A stretch of DNA of 15,105 bases from Flavobacteriaceae bacterium UBA7433. GTDB taxonomy: Bacteria > Bacteroidota > Bacteroidia > Flavobacteriales > Flavobacteriaceae. A program made the position numbers and the translations under genes. Below the pieces are notes generated by a model, which saw only the letters and a list, made by a program, of their open reading frames with translations, had not been told where the DNA came from and did no database searches. The stretch lies in assembly GCA_002477565.1 (NCBI GenBank), contig DLQL01000035.1, positions 1 to 15,105 on the forward strand. Direction: 5' to 3'. Below, piece by piece: positions 7,801 through 15,105 of this stretch; the stretch's first letter is position 1; each line of letters opens with the position of its first letter.

Positions 7801-8088
7801 ATGAAAAGAACTCAAAAAGAACTAGGGTACGGATTTTTTACCGCACTGTTTGCGACGCTTTCAGGCGTCGTTTTGTACTTGGAGCTGTTCTCAAAATACA
7901 GTTACTCCCAAACATTTCAGATGCTAGAGGAAGGTGGCTTGTACGGAGAAATTCTAAGCTTGGGTTCACTTCCCAATCTTTTTGTATTTTTCATCTATAT
8001 CAAAAAAAGGCAAGACAACAGAGCGAAAGGGGTCTTATTAGCGACCCTTTGTATTGCTTTTGTTACCTTGGTTTTAAAATTCATCTAA
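7801..8088 (+). CDS. Small membrane protein of unknown function between surE and lpxB
   Basis: The protein has 95 residues and begins 1 base after the surE stop codon, so it is almost certainly translated from the same transcript. Three hydrophobic stretches can be seen: about 11-30 (with a FFTALFATLSGVVLYL segment), about 55-68 (LPNLFVFFIYI) and about 78-95, ending at the very C-terminus. Between them lie a loop with a GGLYGEI segment and a basic KKRQDNRAKG loop, suggesting that this loop faces the cytoplasm. I do not recognise a named domain. The fixed position beside lpxB suggests an envelope-related role, but that is inference only. Confidence 0.85.
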   Translation: MKRTQKELGYGFFTALFATLSGVVLYLELFSKYSYSQTFQMLEEGGLYGEILSLGSLPNLFVFFIYIKKRQDNRAKGVLLATLCIAFVTLVLKFI

Positions 8089-8153
8089 AGAAAAGGGCCA
8101 ATAAGAGCTTTTTAAAACGCATTATAAAACGAATTTCTACAAACAACCCACCC

Positions 8154-9257
8154 ATGAAATACTACATCATAGCTGGAGAAGCCTCAGGAGACTTACACGC
8201 TTCCAACCTGATGAAAGCCTTGTTAGAGAAAGATCCCCATGCGGAGTTTCGCTTTTGGGGCGGTGATTTGATGCAACAGGTTGGGGGAACCCTCGTCAAA
8301 CATTACCGCGATCTCTCCTTTATGGGGTTTGCTGAGGTTCTGAAAAATTTAATAACCATTCTTGGAAACATGAAACTTTGCAAACAAGACCTGCAGCATT
8401 TTCAACCTGACGTATTGGTTTTGGTCGATTATCCAGGATTCAACATGCGCATTGCAGCTTTTGCGAAACAACATCAAATACCAGTACACTACTACATTTC
8501 CCCTCAATTGTGGGCTTGGAAAGAAAATAGAATTCAAAAAATCAAGAGAGATGTAGACAAGATGTATGTCATCCTGCCCTTTGAAAAGGAGTTTTACGAA
8601 GAAAAACACCAATTTCCTGTTCATTTTGTTGGACATCCTCTTTTGGATGTCATCGCATCAAGACCTGCAGTCGATGTGGCTGTTTTTCGTGAAAAGCACC
8701 GATTGTCATCTCTTCCGATCATCGCCTTGTTGCCGGGAAGTCGAAAGCAAGAGATTTCCAAAATGCTCTCTGTCATGTTGGAGATGGTGCCTCGCTTTCC
8801 CAACCATCAATTTGTAATTGCCGGTGCACCAGCCCAAGATTTTGATTTTTACAAATCCTTTGCCATCCGTTTCGATGTTCGTTTTGTCAGCAATGACACC
8901 TATGACTTGCTGTCCGTATCCACTGCGGCCTTGGTCACTTCGGGCACGGCAACATTGGAAACGGCCTTGTTCAAAGTACCCGAAATCGTTTGCTACAAAA
9001 CCAGTTGGCTTTCTTACCAAATTGGAAAGCGCTTGGTAAATTTGAAATTTATCTCTTTGGTCAATTTGATTTTAAATCGGGAAGTGGTCATAGAACTTGT
9101 TCAAGACGCTTTTGAGCCCAATCGTTTGGAGATCGAGTTGAAGAAAATTCTGGAACCTGCCGTTCGAAAAGAAATGGTTTCGGAGTATGATGTCCTTCAA
9201 ATGAAATTGGGAGGTGCGGGAGCTTCTAAAAAAGTAGCAGCACTTCTGATTGGCTAA
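8154..9257 (+). CDS. lpxB: Lipid-A-disaccharide synthase
   Basis: This glycosyltransferase (GT19) joins UDP-2,3-diacylglucosamine and lipid X to make the lipid A disaccharide, at the inner face of the cytoplasmic membrane. The protein has 367 residues, slightly short of E. coli LpxB (382). Family motifs are in order: AGEASGDLH at 7-15, VDYPGFN at 91-97, ISPQLWAWK at 115-123, GHPLLD at 160-165, LPGSRKQEI at 193-201 and TSGTATLE at 262-269. The frame is open upstream to an ATG at 8049, which would overlap the previous gene; the ATG at 8154 is chosen because AGEASGD follows at once, as in all family members. It lies 65 bases after the small membrane protein and 37 bases before comEC, on the same strand. 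Its presence shows a Gram-negative outer membrane with lipid A. Confidence 0.97.
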   Translation: MKYYIIAGEASGDLHASNLMKALLEKDPHAEFRFWGGDLMQQVGGTLVKHYRDLSFMGFAEVLKNLITILGNMKLCKQDLQHFQPDVLVLVDYPGFNMRIAAFAKQHQIPVHYYISPQLWAWKENRIQKIKRDVDKMYVILPFEKEFYEEKHQFPVHFVGHPLLDVIASRPAVDVAVFREKHRLSSLPIIALLPGSRKQEISKMLSVMLEMVPRFPNHQFVIAGAPAQDFDFYKSFAIRFDVRFVSNDTYDLLSVSTAALVTSGTATLETALFKVPEIVCYKTSWLSYQIGKRLVNLKFISLVNLILNREVVIELVQDAFEPNRLEIELKKILEPAVRKEMVSEYDVLQMKLGGAGASKKVAALLIG

Positions 9258-9279
9258 GAACTCGACGGTTATTTTTTTG

Positions 9280-9288
9280 TACCTTTTG
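9280..9288 (+). promoter_or_regulatory. Possible -7-like element before comEC
   Basis: TACCTTTTG resembles the TAnnTTTG element with one extra T, inside the 37-base lpxB-comEC gap. If used, transcription would start at or next to the comEC ATG, so the message would have almost no leader. No correctly spaced TTTG was confirmed. Read-through from lpxB is equally likely. Confidence 0.2.
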
Positions 9289-9294
9289 TAGGCT

Positions 9295-11325
9295 ATGAAA
9301 AAATTGTTTGATTTTGTGCCCACACATTTGCTGTTTTTTTTTGTGCTTGGCATCCTTTGCCAATACCATTTTAAAGGTCTTTTTTCCATCAATTTTCTTT
9401 TTGTATCAGTCGTACTTTTAGGCGGGGTTTTCTTTTTTTTAAGGCGCTTTGTATTGGGGTTTGGCGTCGCTTTCTTTTTTTTAGGATTGCTTTCAATTGC
9501 AATTCGTACCTCTCCTAAAAAGGAGGCTGTTCCAATTGAAAGCAGGCTTTCTGCTCCACTCGTTTTAAAAGTCATAGACCGGTTGAAATCGACTGCTGAT
9601 CAAGACCGCTTTCGGGCAAAAATAATTTTCCAAGGGGGGCAAGACGCAAACTCGATGCTCCTTTTGACAATAGCGATGGACAGCCTTTGTTCTTCCGTTC
9701 ATCATGGAGACCTGCTCGCTTGTCATGGAGAAATCAAAGAGATCAGAGGTCCTTTGAATCCATATGCTTTCAACTTTAAATCCTATATGGAGTCCAAGCA
9801 AATCTCACACCAATTGTTTTTGAAAAAGGGGCATTGGATTCTTTTGGATGAAAACAAATACAATTTGAAGCGTATGGCCCATCAATTCAGGTCAAACTTA
9901 TTGCGCATACTGTCCAAAAACATCGCAGACAAAGAGGTGTTGTCCATTACGGAAGCGATGTTGCTCGGAGAACGCAGTCATATTTCCAAAATGCAACAAC
10001 AGGCTTTTGCCGATGCGGGAGTGGTTCATATTTTGGCCGTTTCTGGATTGCATGTAGGTGTGTTGCTTTTGTTTTTGAATTTTTTACTCAAACCTTTGGA
10101 ATTGCTACCCAAAGGGAGGTTGTGGAAAACAGCAGTTCTTTTTAGCGCTTTGTGGAGTTATGCTTTTTTAGCAGGCCTTTCACCATCTATCGTTCGTGCA
10201 GTCACCATGTTTTCATTTCTGTCGGTCGGCCTTGTTTTTCGCCACAAAAACCCTGTAGAAAGAACCTTGGTCAGTTCTGCACTGCTCTTATTACTTTTCA
10301 ATCCATTTTACCTGTTTGATTTGGGATTCCAAATGAGTTATACAGCTGTTTTTTCAATTGTTTTTATCCAGCCTATATTTGCTCGTTTGTGGAAACCCAA
10401 GTACCGAATTTTGAATTATTTTTGGCAATTGACGACGGTATCACTTGCGGCTCAATTGGGATTGTTGCCCATTAGTTTGTACTATTTCCATCAATTTCCA
10501 GGACTGTTTTTGTTGGCAAATTTAGGTGTCATTCCTTTGCTTGGTTTGGTGTTGGCATTTGGATTTTTACTCTTGTTTTTGGGGGCTATTCATTTTCTAC
10601 CTCCGTGGATCTGTGAACTTTATTCCTTTTTGATCGTTTCTTTGAATTCATTTGTGTCTTGGGTGGCAGCTCAGGAAGCTTTTGTGTTTGATGAAATTTC
10701 TTTTTCTAGGGGAAAGCTTCTTTTTTCACTGCTTCTCTTGACGGCATTTTTCGCGTTTTTAAAATCCAAAACATTTTTAAAACTCGCTGTTTTTTTGCTC
10801 TGTATCTCGTTGTTGCAAGGGGTTTTTATCTTTGAAAAAATCAAAACATCTTCGCGAAGCGAACTGATTGTTTTTCAGCAACACAAAGAAAGCAGCTTGT
10901 TGTTGGTCAACCGTGGAAAAGGGGTTTTACACACCACCAATTCCAAACGGATTTCAAAACTTGCTCAAAACTACCTTCGAGAGACAGGAGTTGAACTCCT
11001 TCAGACCAAAGACAGTATTCCCCAATTGTTTCGCTTTGGGTCGCTCTCTTTTCTATTGATAGACCGCTTGGGAATCTATCAAATTCAAGATTTTCAGCAA
11101 CAATGTGTATGGCTTCAAAATTCACCCAATATCAACTTGGAACGCATGATAGGATTGTTACATCCCAAGCAAATTGTAGCGGATGGCTCTAATTTCCCCT
11201 ATAAAATCAAAAAATGGCAAGCGACTTGCCTTCAAAAAGAAGTCTCTTTTCACGCGACTCCGATTTCTGGAGCTTTTGTTTGGAGGCCTCCAACGCTTCT
11301 TGCAAGCCCTATGCCACGTTATTGA
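9295..11325 (+). CDS. comEC: ComEC/Rec2-family DNA uptake channel protein, without metallo-beta-lactamase domain
   Basis: This 676-residue polytopic membrane protein has hydrophobic segments at about 11-22, 33-49 and 52-70, then a soluble OB-fold-like region (about 85-185, DUF4131 type), then the Competence domain (about 220-500) with many membrane segments. The Competence signature is intact: AMLLGERSHIS at 221-231 and FADAGVVHILAVSGLHVG at 238-255. ComEC carries transforming DNA strands across the inner membrane. In Firmicutes the C-terminus is a metallo-beta-lactamase nuclease domain with an HxHxDH motif; here residues 510-676 lack that motif, although a soluble domain of about 160 residues remains. 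Known flavobacterial ComEC proteins are similar. No other competence gene is present in the window. The last 7 bases overlap the end of the convergent glycosyltransferase gene. Confidence 0.93.
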   Translation: MKKLFDFVPTHLLFFFVLGILCQYHFKGLFSINFLFVSVVLLGGVFFFLRRFVLGFGVAFFFLGLLSIAIRTSPKKEAVPIESRLSAPLVLKVIDRLKSTADQDRFRAKIIFQGGQDANSMLLLTIAMDSLCSSVHHGDLLACHGEIKEIRGPLNPYAFNFKSYMESKQISHQLFLKKGHWILLDENKYNLKRMAHQFRSNLLRILSKNIADKEVLSITEAMLLGERSHISKMQQQAFADAGVVHILAVSGLHVGVLLLFLNFLLKPLELLPKGRLWKTAVLFSALWSYAFLAGLSPSIVRAVTMFSFLSVGLVFRHKNPVERTLVSSALLLLLFNPFYLFDLGFQMSYTAVFSIVFIQPIFARLWKPKYRILNYFWQLTTVSLAAQLGLLPISLYYFHQFPGLFLLANLGVIPLLGLVLAFGFLLLFLGAIHFLPPWICELYSFLIVSLNSFVSWVAAQEAFVFDEISFSRGKLLFSLLLLTAFFAFLKSKTFLKLAVFLLCISLLQGVFIFEKIKTSSRSELIVFQQHKESSLLLVNRGKGVLHTTNSKRISKLAQNYLRETGVELLQTKDSIPQLFRFGSLSFLLIDRLGIYQIQDFQQQCVWLQNSPNINLERMIGLLHPKQIVADGSNFPYKIKKWQATCLQKEVSFHATPISGAFVWRPPTLLASPMPRY

Positions 11326-13004
11326 ATTCGAACAGACACGCTTTTGCTGATTTTTTGATCGTATAGGTTTTTGGAGCCGAGCATTAGGTACAGCGCGTAG
11401 TCTCCTTTTGGGATTTTTTCCTTTTTCAAGTTCCAGCCCACGGAAAGCTTCTCTGTGGTCTTTTCAAGAATTTTATTTGGGTTTTTATAGTGCAGCGGAA
11501 TCTTGTAATGGGTTTTGTTTTTTGTCAATAGAAATGACAGTGTGTAAGGAAAGTCTTTTCTTTGAAAATCCAAAACAAAAGAGGTTGGGTTTTGGATTGA
11601 GATGTTCGTTGTTCCCGGTTTGTCTCGATAGAAAACAAGGGGTGTTTTGTTTTTCAAGCGACCTATCGTTGCGTTGAATCTAGGAAAGTGCTCAATCTCT
11701 CGGTAAAATATCCAAGCTCCCGTATTTGTTTGAATGCTGTCAAAAAGGGGGGCTCCTTTTTTTTTGACCAATAAAATAGGTTTGTTGTGGCTTTCGCTTT
11801 CAAATGCCCAAAGATCGAATTGATTTTGACGACTTTTGGCAGTGTTGACAGAGACAGCCTGTTTGTTCGTGTAATAGTTGAATTTCGATGCTCTTTGGTA
11901 GGAATTAAGAAAAACAACTTTTCTATCCCCTGCGAGCTTTGAAATCGCTTCAAAAAAAGTGTTCTTTTCCTTTTGGAATTCAGATGCGATAGGAATTTGA
12001 AAAGCGATGAGCAGCCTTACCGAAAACAAGAGCAAACTGCTTACGAGTGCAATGTGTTGGATTTTTTTTCTCGCTTTCGGGTTGGAGATTGCGAGATTGA
12101 ACAACAGAACAGCCATCGGAATCATGGCAAATGCGACCCAGTGTGCCTCGGGTCTGCTCCGAAAAGAATACAATAGAAAGAACGTGAGGTATCCAATGAA
12201 AAGGCGAAACATTAAAGAAAAATCCCTTTTGTAAATTTTGTTATTTTTTCGAAGGGACGTCGCTAGTACGATGACAAAACCTGGATTGAGAATGCCTACA
12301 AAACCAAAAAAAGCCCCCAGAACATTGCTGCTTTCAAAGCCCACTTTGCTTCTTTCAAAAAGGTGGTATTGGACACTGATAAAATCGTGTTTGTACTGCC
12401 AATAGAGGTGTGGCAGGAGCAATAGTATGGCTACCAACCCGGCAATGTAGGTGTTTCTCTTTTTGAGAAGCTTTGGCTGGTACAAGACAGTCAGAAAGAT
12501 GACAAGCGCTCCGTGGTATTTTGAGTACAACAAAAGCGCTGCAGCAATGCCTAAGAAAAGCAGGTGTTTTGTGTTGTTCTTTTTTGTGAATTTTAGAAAT
12601 GCCATCAAATAGAGTCCTGAAAAAAAAAGCAACGGTACATCTGGAGTGGTCACAAAGCTATAAACATTGCATGCGGGAATGGAAAAGAGAATTCCAAAAT
12701 ACAGGAGTGGCGCATGTTTCTTCTTTCTTTGATGTAGTGGGATAAAATTCCAAATAATTTTGACCAAAACACCCATCAATAGGACCGTCATCAATCGGAC
12801 TCCTAGTGTTCTTGAAAAGAATAGCCCTCCAATTTTCACTAGCAAAGCGACCATGGGCGGGTGGTCAAAATACCCCCAGTCAAGGTGTTGTGCAAAATTC
12901 CAATACAAAGCTTCGTCTTGGAGAATGGGACTAAAGTAGGATTGGAGCAAATTCATTGTTACAAATACCAATAAGCAATTGTTGAAGGATGCTTTCAAAT
13001 TCAT
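11319..13004 (-). CDS. Membrane glycosyltransferase, ArnT/PMT family (GT39/GT83-like)
   Basis: This 561-residue protein has the fold of undecaprenyl-phosphate sugar transferases. After a first membrane segment comes the catalytic-loop motif LQDEALYW with D30-E31, then GYFDHPPMVALL at 44-55, then a long series of hydrophobic segments to about residue 340 (TTPDVPLLFFSGLYL and SKYHGALVIFL are typical family segments). The last 200 or so residues are hydrophilic and strand-rich, as a periplasmic domain. Relatives move a sugar from a lipid carrier to lipid A, protein or polysaccharide; the acceptor here cannot be told. It sits alone on the minus strand, with comEC converging and overlapping by 7 bases, so the two 3' ends share sequence and there is no room for a terminator between them. 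Start at 13004 is the first ATG; a second at codon 17 is possible. Confidence 0.9.
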   Translation of the reverse strand: MNLKASFNNCLLVFVTMNLLQSYFSPILQDEALYWNFAQHLDWGYFDHPPMVALLVKIGGLFFSRTLGVRLMTVLLMGVLVKIIWNFIPLHQRKKKHAPLLYFGILFSIPACNVYSFVTTPDVPLLFFSGLYLMAFLKFTKKNNTKHLLFLGIAAALLLYSKYHGALVIFLTVLYQPKLLKKRNTYIAGLVAILLLLPHLYWQYKHDFISVQYHLFERSKVGFESSNVLGAFFGFVGILNPGFVIVLATSLRKNNKIYKRDFSLMFRLFIGYLTFFLLYSFRSRPEAHWVAFAMIPMAVLLFNLAISNPKARKKIQHIALVSSLLLFSVRLLIAFQIPIASEFQKEKNTFFEAISKLAGDRKVVFLNSYQRASKFNYYTNKQAVSVNTAKSRQNQFDLWAFESESHNKPILLVKKKGAPLFDSIQTNTGAWIFYREIEHFPRFNATIGRLKNKTPLVFYRDKPGTTNISIQNPTSFVLDFQRKDFPYTLSFLLTKNKTHYKIPLHYKNPNKILEKTTEKLSVGWNLKKEKIPKGDYALYLMLGSKNLYDQKISKSVSVRIQ

Positions 13005-13482
13005 AGATGAAAAAAATTAACATTCTAAAAATGAGGGGTGCTTGCTGAAGGGGGAACGAGGGCAATTGGTTTCAGGGGAGGAAGGTTGAAAACAAAAACT
13101 ACATCAAGGTACAATAAATTCTCAAAAAATACAGCAGTACTTCGGTTTGAAAAATAGAAGTAGGAAAATTAAAGGAAATCAATTGTAAAGTATCTAATTT
13201 ACAAAGTCCAAAGTCATCTCCTTCCAAGTAAATCAAATTCAAAGACATGCAATTGGACTGTTTTTGCAGTCTATTGGTAGTTAGGTTTTCAATTTATTCT
13301 AGTTGTTCAAACGATTTCATAAAACGCTCCTTCCTGTTGCCTTTAATTCAGACGCACACAATAAAAAAAGAATTCTGTGCACAATCTTGTGGGCGACAGT
13401 TTGTTGAAGGACAAACAGCGCTAGCGGATTTTGGAGGTTTGTATTGGTGTTTGGTTTCTTTTACGCAAGTGATTTTGACCGC
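13005..13482. other. Intergenic region without a convincing gene
   Basis: This is the longest gap in the window (478 bases). It contains a 7-bp hairpin around 13254-13273 (loop TTTTTG), a 6-bp hairpin at 13399-13416 and an 8-base palindrome CGCTAGCG near 13418. An 85-codon plus-strand frame starts at 13247 but overlaps the end of yebC and looks unlike a protein. No terminator for yebC and no consensus promoter for the glycosyltransferase was found. On the minus strand, AGGAAGGAG followed by a short ATG frame of 8 codons occurs near 13330; it is the only Shine-Dalgarno-like match seen and may be chance. Confidence 0.5.
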
Positions 13483-14199
13483 TTACAACTCCATGGAATG
13501 GTAGACGTTCTGAACATCGTCGTCCTCTTCTAGTTTTTCTAATAATTTTTCAACATCTGCTTGTTGGGAGTCATTGAGCGTTTTGGTGGTTGTAGGGATG
13601 CGTTCAAATCCAGAAGACAAAATTTCCAAACGTTGTTCTTCCAAGTAATTTTGAATGGCCCCAAATTGTTCGAAAGGCGCGTAGATCAAAATCCCATCTT
13701 CGTCCTCAAAAACTTCTTCAACTTCGAAATCGATCAATTCCAATTCAAACTCTTCCAAGTCCATTTGAAGATCTTCTGTTTTTACTCTAAAATTACAGGT
13801 GTGGTCAAACATAAAAATCACGGAACCTGAAGTTCCAAAAGTTCCGTCGCATTTGTTGAAAGCTGCCCGGACATTGGCAACCGTTCTGTTGTTATTGTCA
13901 GTAGCGGTTTCGCATAGGATTGCAATTCCATGGGGCGCATAGCCTTCAAAGAGCACCTCTTTGTAGTTGGCGGTGTCTTTGTCGGTGGCTTTTTTAATAG
14001 CGCGTTCGACATTGTCTTTGGGCATGTTTGCAGCTTTGGCATTCTGCATGACTGCTCGCAATCGAGAATTGGTGTCTGGGTTGGGTCCTCCTTCTTTTAC
14101 AGCCATCACAATGTCTTTGCCAATGCGTGTAAACGTTTTGGCCATTGCAGACCAACGTTTCATCTTTCTCGCTTTTCGGAATTCAAATGCTCTTCCCAT
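13483..14199 (-). CDS. yebC: YebC/PmpR/TACO1-family protein
   Basis: The protein is 238 residues, the usual family length. It begins MGRAFEFRKARKMKRWSAMA and continues with FTRIGKDIVMAVKEGGPNP, then AKAANMPKDNVERAIKK, all hallmarks of the family's N-terminal domain. The second part (YKEVLFEGYAPHG, VANVRAAFNKCDGTFGTSGSV) forms the central domains, and the C-terminus is acidic (LEKLEEDDDVQNVYHS). Some members were described as DNA-binding regulators; more recent work links YebC and mitochondrial TACO1 to translation of proline-rich or otherwise hard sequences. Which applies here is not visible. It has its own promoter upstream and is separated from ackA by 143 bases. The start at 14199 matches the family N-terminus exactly. 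Confidence 0.96.
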   Translation of the reverse strand: MGRAFEFRKARKMKRWSAMAKTFTRIGKDIVMAVKEGGPNPDTNSRLRAVMQNAKAANMPKDNVERAIKKATDKDTANYKEVLFEGYAPHGIAILCETATDNNNRTVANVRAAFNKCDGTFGTSGSVIFMFDHTCNFRVKTEDLQMDLEEFELELIDFEVEEVFEDEDGILIYAPFEQFGAIQNYLEEQRLEILSSGFERIPTTTKTLNDSQQADVEKLLEKLEEDDDVQNVYHSMEL

Positions 14200-14237
14200 T
14201 TCTCGTCTCTTTTTTAGTTGCTGCTTTTTTAGAAAAG

Positions 14238-14268
14238 CAAATGTAAATATTACAGACCTGTATCACAA
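14238..14268 (-). promoter_or_regulatory. Bacteroidota-type promoter for yebC
   Basis: On the minus strand TTG (14268-14266) is followed after 20 bases by TACATTTG (14245-14238), a good match to the Bacteroidota pattern. The predicted transcript start is near 14231, about 32 bases before the ATG. A 7-bp hairpin (TGCTTTT, TTAG, AAAAGCA; 14222-14239) overlaps the end of the -7 element. Confidence 0.65.
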
Positions 14269-14342
14269 GTTTTGCCAAGTCTTTTCCGAGAGCAATGCAA
14301 TTTAGCACGTTGGAATCTCAGTGAGAAAATGATTTCAGTGCT

Positions 14343-15105
14343 TTAGGCTTTTTTTGTGTTTTTGAGCAGTGCATGCGATTGTTTGGCAATTTCAAGCTCT
14401 TCATTCGTAGGGATCACAAGTATTTTTACAGGGGCATCTGTTTGTTGTATTTCTCGTATTTCTTTCGACCGAATTTCGTTCTTTTTTGGATCCAATTCGA
14501 TGCCCAAGTATTCCAAGTCTGCGCAAGAAAGAAGACGCATCAAACTGGAATTTTCTCCAATACCGGCTGTGAAAATAAGTGCGTCTAGACCGTTTAGAAC
14601 GGCGGTGTAAGAACCGATGAACTTTTTGATGCGGTAACTCACTATTTTCAGCGCGTTGAGGCAGTTTTCGTCTCCTTGGTTCGCTGCTTTTTCAATGTCT
14701 CTTAAATCCGAATATCCTGTCAGGCCTTTCAGACCGGATTCTTTTTGAAGGAGTTCATTGATTTCAGCAGTAGATTTGTTGAGTTTTTTATTCAGATAAA
14801 AAATCACAGAAGGGTCAAGATCACCCGATCGGGTTCCCATGACCAATCCATTCATAGGGCCAAATCCCAAGGAGTTTTCAATACTTTTCCCTTCTTTGAT
14901 CGCAGACATGCTACAACCATTTCCAAGGTGGATGCTGATGATGCGTTTTGATTTTTTTCCTAGGTAAGCAATCGCTTTTTCAGATACGTATTTGTGACTT
15001 GTTCCATGAAAGCCATAGGCTCTGATCTTGTGAACGTCAAGGTATTCGTTTGGAAGGGCATACTGATAGGCTTCTTTTGGGAGGGTTTGGTGAAAAGCCG
15101 TGTCG
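14343..15105 (-). CDS. ackA: Acetate kinase, 5' end cut by window
   Basis: The frame is open to the right edge and gives the last 253 residues of acetate kinase, which interconverts acetyl phosphate plus ADP with acetate plus ATP. The family is about 395-400 residues, so around 145 N-terminal residues lie outside. Catalytic motifs visible in order, with Methanosarcina numbering in brackets: DTAFHQT (D148), YGFHGTSHKYV (H180), HLGNGCSM (H208, N211), GLVMGTRSGDLDP (R241), FTAGIGENS (nucleotide-binding loop) and PTNEELEIA (E384) near the C-terminus. An internal ATG at 14909 is not the real start, since the motifs before it are in frame and conserved. Its usual partner, phosphotransacetylase, is not in the window and could be upstream, beyond the right edge. 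No strong terminator follows the stop. Confidence 0.96.
   Translation of the reverse strand, partial: DTAFHQTLPKEAYQYALPNEYLDVHKIRAYGFHGTSHKYVSEKAIAYLGKKSKRIISIHLGNGCSMSAIKEGKSIENSLGFGPMNGLVMGTRSGDLDPSVIFYLNKKLNKSTAEINELLQKESGLKGLTGYSDLRDIEKAANQGDENCLNALKIVSYRIKKFIGSYTAVLNGLDALIFTAGIGENSSLMRLLSCADLEYLGIELDPKKNEIRSKEIREIQQTDAPVKILVIPTNEELEIAKQSHALLKNTKKA

Noticed and set aside
8049..8153. Upstream extension of lpxB
   Set aside because: It would overlap the small membrane protein gene and add 35 residues not seen in the family; the AGEASGD motif follows directly after the ATG at 8154.
9072..9575. 167-codon minus-strand frame across the lpxB-comEC junction
   Set aside because: It is antisense to two well-recognised genes and is Lys/Pro-rich low-complexity, as expected from a shadow frame.
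13247..13504. 85-codon plus-strand frame between the glycosyltransferase and yebC genes
   Set aside because: It overlaps the 3' end of yebC, has no promoter or ribosome-binding signal, and its composition does not resemble a known protein.

Overview
This looks like a piece of the core chromosome of a member of the Bacteroidota, most likely a flavobacterium. The DNA is fairly AT-rich. Starts lack clear Shine-Dalgarno sequences, and two promoters match the Bacteroidota pattern (TTTG or TTG, 19-20 bases, TAnnTTTG). The protein types and their order (surE, small membrane protein, lpxB; a ComEC without a metallo-beta-lactamase domain; a ComEC-convergent ArnT-like glycosyltransferase) also fit that group. 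I could not confirm the taxon without a database search.

Layout. Bases 1-6818 are all minus strand: a partial ACP phosphodiesterase-type gene running off the left edge, dnaN (sliding clamp), a PIN-PhoH ATPase, an OppC/DppC-type ABC permease, and a periplasmic tail-specific protease. The protease gene lies 11 bases upstream of the permease gene, so the two are probably one transcript. Bases 7029-11325 are plus strand: surE, a 95-residue membrane protein, lpxB and comEC, closely packed. From 11319 to the right edge everything is minus strand again: an ArnT/PMT-type membrane glycosyltransferase that overlaps comEC tail to tail by 7 bases, a gap of about 480 bases with no convincing gene, a YebC/TACO1-family protein, and a partial acetate kinase cut by the right edge.

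Functionally this is mostly housekeeping: replication (DnaN), RNA- or stress-linked ATPase (PhoH), lipid A synthesis (LpxB), envelope proteolysis (Prc), nucleotide salvage (SurE), DNA uptake (ComEC), envelope glycosylation, translation support (YebC) and acetate metabolism (AckA). No phage, insertion sequence, CRISPR array, rRNA or tRNA was seen.

I did not find a clear new multi-gene system. The spots most worth a second look are a 37-codon reading frame threaded through a cluster of hairpins upstream of phoH (3354-3474), a perfect 14-bp inverted repeat directly upstream of the dnaN promoter, and the small membrane protein between surE and lpxB.
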